NCBI GenBank assembly: GCA_913058255.1 | Contig: CAJXQU010000003.1 | Span: forward strand, 1 to 64,000 | Length of the DNA stretch: 64,000 nucleotides | Reading direction: 5' to 3' | From: an uncultured Pseudomonadota bacterium | Lineage (GTDB): Bacteria; Pseudomonadota; Gammaproteobacteria; CAJXQU01 | The notes under the pieces: model-generated | What the model saw: the letters and a program-made list of their open reading frames with translations, nothing else | Told to the model about the DNA's origin: nothing | Database searches by the model: none | Position numbers and translations under genes: made by a program | Shown here: one piece after another, positions 37,565 through 46,513 of the stretch | Position numbering within the stretch: position 1 is the first letter of the stretch | How the letters are laid out: each line of letters begins with the position of its first letter

Positions 37565-39694
37565 TTGAATGCGAGTATAAAAGCACGAAACAAACCTCTC
37601 ATCCTCGTCGTTGATGCTGAGCTAGTGAATCGTATGCTTATACAAAAAGCCTTACAAAATGAAGGCTATGACGTGATCACGGCTGAAAACGGGCAACAAG
37701 CACTCGAACTAACAATACTACAGGCTCCTAGCGTGATCATTATGGATGCCATCATGCCCATCATGGATGGTCGAGAAGCTTGTGCCGCCATTCATAAACA
37801 AGAAAAAGGGCTTCACACACCTATTCTGATGCTCACAAGTATCGATGATGTCGACTCGATTGAAGCATTATTTAATCTCGGCGCAACTGATTTTATTATC
37901 AAACCGATAAATCTTTCTCTCCTCTGTCAACGCATACGCATCGCACTCAGAACTCAACAAACAGATATAGATCTTTATCAACACCAGCGGCGCCAAGCGC
38001 ATGCAAACAAGGTTGCACGCATGGGATACTGGGACTGGGATATCACGAACAATTATCTTTACTGGTCAGATGAAGTCTACGATATTTTTTCAATAACACC
38101 TGGCGATTACTCAAATAATCGTGAAGCTTTTATGGCAATAACCGATGAAGATGATCAGGAAAAAATCAAGTTTGCTACCAAACAATCGCTTAAATTCGGT
38201 ATCCCATACAGTATCGATCACCGAGTGATTCGAGCCGATAAACAAATTCAAATTGTCCATCAAGATGCAGAACTGTTCCGAAATGAATCAGGTGAAGTTG
38301 TGCGTATGCTAGGCATAGTGCAAGACATTACCGAAAAACATCTAGCACAAGAAAAAATACAGCATCAGGCATTCTTCGACAGCCTCACAGACTTACCGAA
38401 TAGAACACTATTCCATGACCGTCTTGATCATGCTCTGGAAATTTCAAGTCGCACAAAAAAAGAAGTTGCTGTATTTATTATTAATCTCGACAGATTTAAG
38501 AATATCAATGAATCACTTGGACATAAAATTGGTGATAAATTTCTACAATCCGTTACCGACCGCTTATTGCAGACAACACGTAAAAGTGACACTGTCGCGC
38601 GAATAGGCGGTGATGAATTCGCTGTGATAGCTGAAGGTATTCCTTCACTCGATGGCGTAACCAATGTGGCGAATAAGCTACTCCACATCATGTCACAAGC
38701 CCATTATATAGACGAAAATGAGCTATTCAGTACCGCCAGTATTGGTATTGCTATTTCTTCTAAAGAAGCTTGTGATAAAAAAGCTTGTGATAATGAAAAT
38801 CTGATCAAGCAGGCTGACTTAGCAATGATCCACGCCAAAGGGTCTGGAGGCAACAGATACTGCTTTTACAACGAAGAAATGAAATCTCAGGCTTACCAAT
38901 CTTTGATTCTTGAAAAAGAACTACGCCATGCGTTAGCTCAAGATGAATTGGTTGTCTACTATCAACCTAAAGTCAATGTCGCGACAGGAAAGATCAAAGG
39001 TATGGAGGCTCTAATTCGTTGGCAACATACGAAAAAAGGTATCGTTTCCCCGCTAGAGTTTATCCCCATTGCTGAAGAAACAGGATTAATCGTTCCTATT
39101 GGGCAATGGGTCTTAGAACAGGCCTGCAAACAAACAAAGGCATGGCACGACAAAGGTTATACCGATCTGGTTATCAGCATCAACGTATCAACTCGGCAGT
39201 TTCATCAATTGAATTTTGTTTCCGAGGTGGAAAGTGCTATCAATAAATCTGGCATCAACCCCAACAATGTTGATCTTGAAATTACTGAAAGCTGTACGAT
39301 GAACAATATTGAGTCAGCCATTCGTCTATTAAAAGCGCTTAGAAAGACAGGTATATCAATTTCTCTCGATGACTTTGGAACAGGCTTTTCTTCCTTAAGC
39401 TTTTTGAATCAATTACCGCTTGATACGTTAAAAGTCGATCGTGCTTTTATAAAAGACATCAATGCTAAAAGAGAAAACAGTGAGCTGGCAAGGTTGATAA
39501 TAGCAATGGCCAAGAGCTTGTCTCTTAATGTCGTCGCAGAAGGAATCGAAACAGAAGATCATCTAGAGTTTTTACAAGAAAATGTTTGTGATGAATTTCA
39601 AGGCTTCCTGTTTAGTCGCCCCCTGCCTGCCGATGAATTTGAAAACTTACTAATAGAAAACCTAAGTACAAGTGCCGAAGAGTGTATAAGTTAA
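37565..39694 (+). CDS. REC-PAS-GGDEF-EAL cyclic-di-GMP signalling protein
   Basis: The 709 residues comprise a receiver (about 10-130, Asp61 in IIMDAIMPIMDG), a PAS/PAC domain (about 145-265), a GGDEF domain with intact RIGGDEF near 346-352, and an EAL domain with intact EALIRW near 480 plus DDFGTGFSS. Both cyclase and phosphodiesterase motifs look active. The receiver reads VVDAE where VDDE is usual, so one magnesium-binding acid is missing. The start is TTG, with AAGGA 9 bases upstream. It sits 2 bp after the hybrid kinase, which probably controls it by phosphotransfer. Confidence 0.9.
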   Translation: MNASIKARNKPLILVVDAELVNRMLIQKALQNEGYDVITAENGQQALELTILQAPSVIIMDAIMPIMDGREACAAIHKQEKGLHTPILMLTSIDDVDSIEALFNLGATDFIIKPINLSLLCQRIRIALRTQQTDIDLYQHQRRQAHANKVARMGYWDWDITNNYLYWSDEVYDIFSITPGDYSNNREAFMAITDEDDQEKIKFATKQSLKFGIPYSIDHRVIRADKQIQIVHQDAELFRNESGEVVRMLGIVQDITEKHLAQEKIQHQAFFDSLTDLPNRTLFHDRLDHALEISSRTKKEVAVFIINLDRFKNINESLGHKIGDKFLQSVTDRLLQTTRKSDTVARIGGDEFAVIAEGIPSLDGVTNVANKLLHIMSQAHYIDENELFSTASIGIAISSKEACDKKACDNENLIKQADLAMIHAKGSGGNRYCFYNEEMKSQAYQSLILEKELRHALAQDELVVYYQPKVNVATGKIKGMEALIRWQHTKKGIVSPLEFIPIAEETGLIVPIGQWVLEQACKQTKAWHDKGYTDLVISINVSTRQFHQLNFVSEVESAINKSGINPNNVDLEITESCTMNNIESAIRLLKALRKTGISISLDDFGTGFSSLSFLNQLPLDTLKVDRAFIKDINAKRENSELARLIIAMAKSLSLNVVAEGIETEDHLEFLQENVCDEFQGFLFSRPLPADEFENLLIENLSTSAEECIS

Positions 39695-39751
39695 TTAACT
39701 CTTAGGTTCAAAACATCATAATTTAAAGAGCTAAACAATAGAGATTAATCT

Positions 39752-40270
39752 TTAATCTTTAAACTGATGTTTCAGGTGATCGAGAGGAATACGGTTTCCC
39801 GCTAGATAATCATTAATACATGTCAGCACCATCGGGCTGCGAAGCCGTTCCACATTTTGGCGAACCTCTTCTAAACTCATCCAATGCACCCTAAGAATTC
39901 CTGCATCTAAAGGCTGTTCAGGTTGATGATCATAGCACCTACCCGCAAAACAGATCCTTAAATAAGTGATATCACTGGAAGGAGATGGATGCATATAAAG
40001 CCCAACTCCAGCCTCTGGCTTAAATCCCCAAGCAGCTTCTTCACGAACCTCTCTAACAACAGCATCGAACAGGCTTTCACCATTTTCCAAATGCCCTGCG
40101 GGCTGGTTATAAACCAAGCGCCCATGAGAAAACTCTTCTATCATCAAAAATTTACCATCACGTTCAATAAGCGCGGCAACGGTGACGTTAGGCTTCCACT
40201 GTTCTTGTTTATGATCGGCCTTGATCGTATTTGTGACTAAGTTTTCGGTCAAATTTGAAATAACATCCAT
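39752..40270 (-). CDS. nudJ: Nudix hydrolase, NudJ-like phosphatase
   Basis: Nudix enzyme of 172 residues. The Nudix box GHLENGESLFDAVVREVREEAAWGF (limits near 59-83) is complete, with the catalytic REVREE. VTVAALIERDGKFLMIEE and YNQPAGHLE resemble NudJ, which removes phosphate from HMP-PP and nucleoside triphosphates. It has about 25 extra N-terminal residues, but AAGGA just ahead of the ATG supports the start. mnmA, its usual downstream neighbour, is displaced by the two signalling genes. Confidence 0.85.
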   Translation of the reverse strand: MDVISNLTENLVTNTIKADHKQEQWKPNVTVAALIERDGKFLMIEEFSHGRLVYNQPAGHLENGESLFDAVVREVREEAAWGFKPEAGVGLYMHPSPSSDITYLRICFAGRCYDHQPEQPLDAGILRVHWMSLEEVRQNVERLRSPMVLTCINDYLAGNRIPLDHLKHQFKD

Positions 40271-40358
40271 AGGTTTCCTTAAACATAACTATCCACATAA
40301 TAGTATTCGGCTAAATAGCTGGAAACATTAATTTTCAAAAGGTTTTTTTATCAAAAAC

Positions 40359-40374
40359 TTGGCATACATTATGC
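40359..40374 (+). promoter_or_regulatory. Possible sigma54-type promoter upstream of nhaD
   Basis: TTGGCATACATTATGC has GG at 40361-40362 and GC at 40373-40374, exactly the 12-bp offset of -24/-12 promoters (TGGCA...TTGC). It lies 90 bp ahead of the nhaD ATG. Two positions of the consensus differ, so a chance match is possible. Confidence 0.3.
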
Positions 40375-40464
40375 GTTGAAACTGGGACAGGCATTTAATT
40401 GCTAATATTACAGACAGTGATAGAATTCACACAAATTTACAAATTCTTGACGGAGAGTTAAAAC

Positions 40465-41931
40465 ATGAAGCACATTTTTTCCATTATTGTTTCTTTTTTG
40501 CTGTTAACCCCAGGCCTTACCTTTGCTGCAGAAGGCGGCCATAGCGCTCATCCCCAAGATTTTACCAGTCATTGGGCTGCAGCCATGGCGCTTGTGTTAT
40601 TTGCCATCGCCTACCTAATGGTTATATTAGAAGAACAACTTCACCTAAGAAAGTCTAAACCTGTCACCGTCGCAGCGGGTATTATTTGGGCGATTGTCGC
40701 CATCGTTTATGCACAATCTGGTGATGTTCATACTGCTGAAATTATGGTTCGCCATAATCTCTTAGAGTTCGCAGAACTATTCCTCTTCTTGTTAGCGGCG
40801 ATGACCTATATCAACACCATGGAATACATGGGTGTATTTGATGCATTAAGAGTCTGGTTGGTCTCACGCGGATTCTCATTAAGAACTATTTTCTGGCTAA
40901 CAGGTGTTATCTCATTCTGCCTATCGCCAATTGCAGACAACCTGACAACAGCCTTGTTAATGTCTACCGTAGCAATGGCTGTTGGTGGTAGCAACACGAA
41001 GTTTGTTATCATTGCCTGTATCAACATCGTTGTTGCAGCAAATGCTGGTGGTGCTTTCAGCCCATTCGGCGACATTACAACTCTAATGGTATGGCAAAAA
41101 GGTATTGTTCAGTTTCAAGAGTTCTTTGCACTATTCCTACCTTCTTTGGTCAATTGGCTTATCCCTGCAGCTATTATGTCGATGGCTGTTCCAACAACAA
41201 AACCTGATGCTGTTGAAGGAAAAATTGAAATGATGAGTGGTGCATTGATTGTTATCGGGCTATTCATTCTGACCATTATCATGGCTGTTTCTGCCCATAA
41301 CTTTCTACACTTACCACCAGTGTTGGGTATGATGACTGGACTTGGTCTACTAAAATTCTTCGGTTACTACCTAAAACGAAAAGGTCATTCAGAACAGATT
41401 ATTGGCGACAACATAGGTTCACGTGCTCTAAGTAATGAAGCTTTAGATAGCAAAGAGCAACAAGCTAAGCCAGAGACATCTCAGAGAACCTTTAATATTT
41501 TTAAGTCTCTGGCACGAGCTGAGTGGGATACGTTAATGTTTTTCTACGGTGTTATTCTGTGTGTCGGTGGTCTAGGTGCTTTAGGTTATCTATCACTTGT
41601 ATCCACGTGGATGTATGACGGCCTTGGTCCAACCAATGCAAATATTCTAGTAGGTATCCTGTCTGCAATTGTTGATAACATTCCGGTAATGTTTGCAGTA
41701 TTGACTATGATGCCTGAAATGGATCATTCTCAGTGGCTATTAGTTACTTTAACCGCCGGTGTTGGTGGTTCATTACTCTCTGTGGGCTCTGCTGCAGGTG
41801 TCGCTGTTATGGGGCAAGCGCGTGGCGTGTACACCTTTTTCAGTCATTTGAAGTGGACGTGGGCAATTTCGCTAGGTTATGCAGCAAGTATCTACTTGCA
41901 CTTATGGCTCAACGCTACTCCAGCAACTTAA
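40465..41931 (+). CDS. nhaD: Sodium/proton antiporter NhaD
   Basis: Inner-membrane Na+/H+ antiporter of the ion-transporter superfamily that exports sodium, common in halophilic and marine bacteria. The 488 residues begin with a signal-like segment ending in FAAEGGHSAHP, followed by about 12 helices. Family hallmarks are LSPIADNLTTALLMSTVA, NAGGAFSPFGDITTLMVWQKG and SAIVDNIPVMFAVL, the paired discontinuous-helix motifs. GGAGAG 7 bases upstream supports the ATG. A 30-bp perfect palindrome follows the gene. Confidence 0.93.
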   Translation: MKHIFSIIVSFLLLTPGLTFAAEGGHSAHPQDFTSHWAAAMALVLFAIAYLMVILEEQLHLRKSKPVTVAAGIIWAIVAIVYAQSGDVHTAEIMVRHNLLEFAELFLFLLAAMTYINTMEYMGVFDALRVWLVSRGFSLRTIFWLTGVISFCLSPIADNLTTALLMSTVAMAVGGSNTKFVIIACINIVVAANAGGAFSPFGDITTLMVWQKGIVQFQEFFALFLPSLVNWLIPAAIMSMAVPTTKPDAVEGKIEMMSGALIVIGLFILTIIMAVSAHNFLHLPPVLGMMTGLGLLKFFGYYLKRKGHSEQIIGDNIGSRALSNEALDSKEQQAKPETSQRTFNIFKSLARAEWDTLMFFYGVILCVGGLGALGYLSLVSTWMYDGLGPTNANILVGILSAIVDNIPVMFAVLTMMPEMDHSQWLLVTLTAGVGGSLLSVGSAAGVAVMGQARGVYTFFSHLKWTWAISLGYAASIYLHLWLNATPAT

Positions 41932-42467
41932 AAGCAGTATCTTTGTTCAAAAACAGCACCGTAGGATGAATGATTACTCTTGAGCTTTTAAAAGCTCAAG
42001 AGTATAGATCCCTGCTTTCAAAAAGGTACTCTTCGGCTTTTCTACGCGCTATGGCTTGATCAACCTCTCGTTACTCGTTAGGCATGCCAACCAATACGCC
42101 CCTCTTCAATCTTAGTGGTTCCATTATGACGCTCAACCAGAACCATCGTTTTTGTCATTCCTTCTACTGTCAAACAGTGAGTGTAACGACTAGCCCTACC
42201 CCTATATTTTAACGACTCCGTAAGTCATCTGAATAGAGCTTAACAAGGTAAGCCCCATTGCTAACCCCTTTCAACTTCCCTGAAAATACTTTTTGAGCTG
42301 ATACGAAAAATGATCATTCATTTTTTGTCACTCTTGCACAAACAGTTCCTTAGTTCCCTCGTTGATTGGATCTAAGTTTTGAATAATTCGTTATCTGATT
42401 TTCTCTTTATCTCAAATGAGAAAACTCCCTTAGTATTCCCACCAACAATCTCGCTTGACTTATCTCT
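41932..42467. other. Intergenic region after nhaD
   Basis: This 536-bp stretch, one of the longest gaps in the window, begins with a 30-bp perfect palindrome (41975-42004). Beyond it I find no gene that I can support. A minus-strand open frame of 26 codons at 42078-42158 is preceded by an in-frame open stretch, so it could be a remnant of a lost gene, but I recognise no family. Confidence 0.45.
41975..42004. repeat. 30-bp perfect palindrome after nhaD
   Basis: TACTCTTGAGCTTTT (41975-41989) is followed directly by its exact reverse complement (41990-42004). RNA would fold into a 13-bp stem with a TTAA turn. It lies 43 bp after the nhaD stop and probably ends or protects that transcript; there is no U-tract after it. 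Confidence 0.85.
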
Positions 42468-43466
42468 CTAATCACCTATTTCCAAGACTTTAATCGCCTC
42501 TATAATAGAAGCATGAAATTTCTCACTCGCACAAATCACACCACGGTTATTTTTCAAACCTGCACCCTTAGAAAAATCTAAAGGCTTGCCATGAATATCC
42601 GAAACAATCATCCCCGCCTCTTGAGCAACTAACATACCGCCAGCATGATCCCAAATTTTCTCCACATAATCGGCTCGCGTAGGCAATCTTAAGTAAGCAT
42701 CCGCCTGCCCACGTGCAACAACTGCGTACTTACATTGACTATCCAACCTAGCCGACTCACCTGCCCCGCCTAACCACTCGACAATCCTAGCAGTATCATC
42801 ATGTTTAGAATGACCGGACTCAACAGACTCGCAAACACGAATAAGACCTTCATTTTGAATCACCTCCAGCCGCAAAGGCTTGGACACTGCATCTGTTGCG
42901 TTTATCACCCAACTACCTTCGCCTACCTTCGCAAAATAGATCAATCCAGTAGTATCAGCCTCATTAAAAGAACGATCAAAATCAACGGAAAGGTTCGGAC
43001 AGCCCAGCACCCCTAATGTGACCACGCCGTTTTCGATTAATGCCAAAGAAATCGCATATTGTCCTCCGCGCAAAAAACCTTTAGTTCCATCAATCGGATC
43101 AAGTGTCCAGTATGAGTCACCGCTTCCATCGTGATCACCTTGATCAATCGCTTCCAAAACCTGAGCTAAAGTTGCGTTTTTCCAAACCGTCTGTGCAGCT
43201 TCAACAACAGAAGATGCTAACCTTTCCTGATCCGCTTGGCGTAACTCACCACTGGTTTCTTCACCCACGAGTTTGTGCTCGCCTAACCTCTCTTTTAGCA
43301 CATGGCTAACAACGGCTTGTGCAGCAAAATCAGCCACCGTTACTGGGCTTTTATCATTCTTTTCAAGCTGCTGGATCTGCTCCAAATCGGCTTGAACCTT
43401 TCTTGTAACGAGACATGCCTTTCTGACTGCATCGATCGCAGCATCTAAAACGTTGTTATTTATCAT
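42468..43466 (-). CDS. 3'(2'),5'-bisphosphate nucleotidase, HAL2/SAL1-like
   Basis: Inositol-monophosphatase-superfamily enzyme expected to hydrolyse PAP, the by-product of sulfate assimilation, to AMP. The 332 residues show the metal-binding segments SPVTVADFAAQAVVSH, LVGEETSGE, WTLDPIDGTKGFLRGGQYAISLALI and EKIWDHAGGMLVAQEAGG-like DHAGG. The length and the DPIDGTKGFLRG form resemble the plant and yeast HAL2/SAL1 type more than the shorter E. coli CysQ. It stands alone on the minus strand; cysK lies 10 kb away. Confidence 0.82.
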   Translation of the reverse strand: MINNNVLDAAIDAVRKACLVTRKVQADLEQIQQLEKNDKSPVTVADFAAQAVVSHVLKERLGEHKLVGEETSGELRQADQERLASSVVEAAQTVWKNATLAQVLEAIDQGDHDGSGDSYWTLDPIDGTKGFLRGGQYAISLALIENGVVTLGVLGCPNLSVDFDRSFNEADTTGLIYFAKVGEGSWVINATDAVSKPLRLEVIQNEGLIRVCESVESGHSKHDDTARIVEWLGGAGESARLDSQCKYAVVARGQADAYLRLPTRADYVEKIWDHAGGMLVAQEAGMIVSDIHGKPLDFSKGAGLKNNRGVICASEKFHASIIEAIKVLEIGD

Positions 43467-43682
43467 TTAACCTTTCTATAAGTCGCAGTGAAAGAATCAA
43501 CAGTGTAAACCATAATTATTACTAGCATTAAACCTTTTGATCACGTAATCCAATGATGCCGATGACACACAAGTAGGATATTGTTGTTCAATAAGAACCC
43601 GTCTGACAGCTGGCCAATGTTGCGCTGCAGCATTGGTCGGTGCTAATATTGTTCGGATAATAAAAAATTGAGAACTTAAACC

Positions 43683-44807
43683 ATGAGTAAAAATGACACC
43701 TTTCCTTTTTGGACTGACGAGTGGATGAAGTCACAACAGGAATACTTAGATACATGGACAGATCTGTCCGAGAAAATGACCAGTGGCTTTCAACCAGCAA
43801 AGAAGCCAATCAACCCTTGGGTAGAGGCTCTCGATCAATGGGAAACATTCATCCCCAATACCGGAGAATCTCAACCCTATGCTCAGCGAATGCTTGATCA
43901 AGGTAAAGCATTTTTCGAAATGAGTGATGGTATTTCTAAATTCCTCAAGGTTCTCAACGAAGTTAATGAGTCGAAAGAGCAGTGGCAAAATACATTGCAA
44001 TCACAAATGGAAGCGATCAAAAAAGCGTTTGAAACAGGTGATAGCAGCCTTGCAGCATTTTGGGACGAGCCCTTAGACTCTTGGAAAAGCTCGCTTGGCG
44101 ATTCTCCAATAGAACTGCAATCATTTATGAAGTTTGTTGATCAAGCTCAAGGAATGGATAGCCTGACAAATCCCATTTATGACGAAATGAATAAGAAACT
44201 AAGCACACCCGCGCTTGGCCAAAACAGAGAAGCTCAAGAACAACACCAAAAGTACACTTGTCTTTTAATGGATTATCAACGCGCCTCTCAAGAGTACAAC
44301 ACAGCACATCATCGAGTAGGACAGGAGGCTATCGAACGCCTGATTGCAAAAATTTCTGAAATGTCAAAACAAGGTGAGTCCATCGACACCATGCGTGGTA
44401 TCTATGATCTTTGGGTTGACTGTGCTGAAGAAGCTTATGCAGAGTTTGCTTTTACGGATGAATACCAAACCGTTTATGGCCGTATGATCAACTCGCTTAT
44501 GGCGCTGAAACAAGCATCACGTAACATCGTTGACAGCGCCATGACTTCTATTGGTTTACCTAGCAGTAAAGCCTTTGATACCGTTTTACAACGTATGCAG
44601 GAAATGAGACGTGAGATACGTCAGTTGCAACGTGAGAAAAAAAAATCAGCTGATCTATCTGAACTTCATAACGAAATTGCAGAGCTGCGCAAGGAGTTAG
44701 CAGCAGTAAAAAAATCGGTCTCTGCGATAAATCGTGTAGAAAAATCCGTTTCAAAAAAGACCGTCACTAAAAAGAAAGCTGCAGCAACAAAAACAACTAA
44801 GGGGTAA
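43683..44807 (+). CDS. phaE: Class III polyhydroxyalkanoate synthase subunit PhaE
   Basis: Non-catalytic partner of PhaC in class III PHA synthases. The 374 residues are hydrophilic, begin with FWTDEWMKSQQEYLDTW, contain the conserved IYDLWVDCAEEAYAEFAFTDEYQTVYGRMINSLM region at about 238-275, and end in a coiled coil (about 305-345) followed by a lysine-rich tail (KKTVTKKKAAATKTTK). The phaC start codon lies 3 bp after its stop. The basic tail resembles DNA-binding phasin-type tails and may tie granules to the nucleoid; that is inference. Confidence 0.92.
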   Translation: MSKNDTFPFWTDEWMKSQQEYLDTWTDLSEKMTSGFQPAKKPINPWVEALDQWETFIPNTGESQPYAQRMLDQGKAFFEMSDGISKFLKVLNEVNESKEQWQNTLQSQMEAIKKAFETGDSSLAAFWDEPLDSWKSSLGDSPIELQSFMKFVDQAQGMDSLTNPIYDEMNKKLSTPALGQNREAQEQHQKYTCLLMDYQRASQEYNTAHHRVGQEAIERLIAKISEMSKQGESIDTMRGIYDLWVDCAEEAYAEFAFTDEYQTVYGRMINSLMALKQASRNIVDSAMTSIGLPSSKAFDTVLQRMQEMRREIRQLQREKKKSADLSELHNEIAELRKELAAVKKSVSAINRVEKSVSKKTVTKKKAAATKTTKG

Positions 44808-44810
44808 GTC

Positions 44811-45875
44811 ATGTTTCCATTCAATATTACACCAGACAGCGCGCTCAAAGAGATCCAAGAATTTGGAAACAAGCTAGGAGAAGGTATGCAAACCCTGACC
44901 GAACTTGGCGAAATCCCTGTCGGAGCAAGTGAGTTTGAAGTTGTTTATCATGAAGACAAACTAACATTAAATCACTACAAGCCTTTAGTAAAAAATCCAA
45001 ATAAAACACCGATTCTAATCATTTATGCATTGGTCAACCGTCCTTATATGACAGACTTACAAAAAGGACGCTCACTCATAGAAGGTCTGCTAAAAAATGG
45101 CCAAGATGTCTATTTAATCGACTGGGGCTATCCTGATGCTGCAGATCGTTATCTATCTCTTGATGATTACATCAATGGATATATCGATAACTGCGTTGAT
45201 AACGTTTGCGATCGGGCTGGGGTTGATAAGCTCAATATCCTCGGTGTCTGTCAAGGCGGTACACTCAGTCTTTGTTACACCTCACTCCACACACACAAAG
45301 TAAATAACCTGATCACCACAGTAACTCCTGTAGACTTTCACACCAAGGATGATCAACTAAGTCATATGGTCAGAAATGTTGATATCGATTTGCTCGTAGA
45401 TACCGTAGGCAATATTTCAGGCGACATGATGAATACAACATTTTTATCATTAAAACCTTTCCGTTTAAATGGTCAAAAATATCTCGATATGGTGAACTTA
45501 TTAGGAGATGAAGATAGCGCATTAAATTTTATGCGCATGGAAAAGTGGATATTCGACAGTCCTGATCAAGCAGGACAAGCTTACAAAGAGTTCATCAGTC
45601 AGTTTTACCAACAAAATAAACTGATCAAAAGTGAAGTCATGGTTGGAGAGCATAGAATTGATCTAAAAAATATTACTGTGCCAGTATTAAATATTTTTGC
45701 TAAAGATGACCACCTTGTACCCGTGGCCGCATCTAAAGCTTTAGAAAAATACGTCGGAACCGATGATTACACGCCGCTAGAGTTTCCAGGTGGGCATATT
45801 GGGATCTTTGTCAGTGGTAAAGCACAAAAAATGATTCCTCCAACCGTTGCTGAATGGCTTACCGAACGAAGTTAA
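44811..45875 (+). CDS. phaC: Class III polyhydroxyalkanoate synthase catalytic subunit PhaC
   Basis: Polymerises (R)-3-hydroxyacyl-CoA into PHA on storage granules. The 354 residues are the usual class III length. The catalytic triad is Cys147 in the lipase-like box GVCQGG, Asp300 (FAKDDHLVP) and His329 (GGHIGIFVSG), matching the spacing of Allochromatium PhaC. It follows phaE with 3 bp between and ends in a terminator at 45893-45919. No phaA or phaB lies nearby. Confidence 0.95.
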   Translation: MFPFNITPDSALKEIQEFGNKLGEGMQTLTELGEIPVGASEFEVVYHEDKLTLNHYKPLVKNPNKTPILIIYALVNRPYMTDLQKGRSLIEGLLKNGQDVYLIDWGYPDAADRYLSLDDYINGYIDNCVDNVCDRAGVDKLNILGVCQGGTLSLCYTSLHTHKVNNLITTVTPVDFHTKDDQLSHMVRNVDIDLLVDTVGNISGDMMNTTFLSLKPFRLNGQKYLDMVNLLGDEDSALNFMRMEKWIFDSPDQAGQAYKEFISQFYQQNKLIKSEVMVGEHRIDLKNITVPVLNIFAKDDHLVPVAASKALEKYVGTDDYTPLEFPGGHIGIFVSGKAQKMIPPTVAEWLTERS

Positions 45876-45892
45876 GCTTTATCAGATTTAAG

Positions 45893-45919
45893 AAAAAGGC
45901 TGCTGTTGCGGTCTTTTTT
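45893..45919 (+). terminator. Intrinsic terminator after phaEC
   Basis: AAAAAGGCTGC (45893-45903) pairs over its whole length with GCGGTCTTTTT (45908-45918), allowing G-U pairs, around a TGTT loop. The right arm ends in a T-run. Confidence 0.8.
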
Positions 45920-46054
45920 ACCTAAAACTTACTTCAGAAGGTTGATCAGTCTCTCATTCTTACGCCATAATGAGGAACAGAGTCTTGAAAATACTAATAA
46001 TCTGGGCAGTCCGCATTGTATATAAACGGAAAAGCTCAATTAAAGAGGTAGATC

Positions 46055-46513
46055 ATGCATATCAAAAACCTACTAGAACAAAAAGAAAATGTTTGCCACT
46101 CGATTAGCCCAGAGAGCTCAATGGCTGAAGCCGTTAATAAAATGATGGAACATTATATCGGCTCTCTCATCGTGATGAGAAATGATAAACCTATAGGCAT
46201 CATCACCGAACGTGATGTGATGCACACCATTCATCATCATGGGTGTGATATTCGCTCAACAAAAATTAGCGAAGTCATGGGGACAGAGCTAGTATTCTGC
46301 GATCTATCTTTTACACTAAAAGAAGCCATGACATTGATGTTTAATAATAAAACAGGCCGAAGAATTCGACATCTTCCAGTTCTAGATGATGGTGTATTGG
46401 TGGGAATGGTCTCTAATGGTGATCTGCTACAGAGACTTAATGAAGAGGCCGAGTTTGAAAATAGAGTGATGAAGAACTATATTCAGAACTGGCCTGAAGA
46501 AGATATCAGCTAG
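46055..46513 (+). CDS. CBS-domain protein
   Basis: Cytoplasmic protein of 152 residues made of a tandem CBS pair (about 8-65 and 72-135), a module that usually binds adenine nucleotides. Typical segments are EAVNKMMEHYIGSLIVMRNDKPIGIITERDVM and RIRHLPVLDDGVLVGMVSNGDLL. No second domain is present, so it may act as a small regulatory subunit. AGAGGT precedes the ATG. Its last 8 bases overlap the 3' end of the DUF3579 gene on the other strand. Confidence 0.88.
   Translation: MHIKNLLEQKENVCHSISPESSMAEAVNKMMEHYIGSLIVMRNDKPIGIITERDVMHTIHHHGCDIRSTKISEVMGTELVFCDLSFTLKEAMTLMFNNKTGRRIRHLPVLDDGVLVGMVSNGDLLQRLNEEAEFENRVMKNYIQNWPEEDIS

Noticed and set aside
42078-42158. 26-codon minus-strand frame after nhaD
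   Set aside because: No proper ribosome spacing and no recognised family. It could be a remnant, but I cannot support it as a gene.
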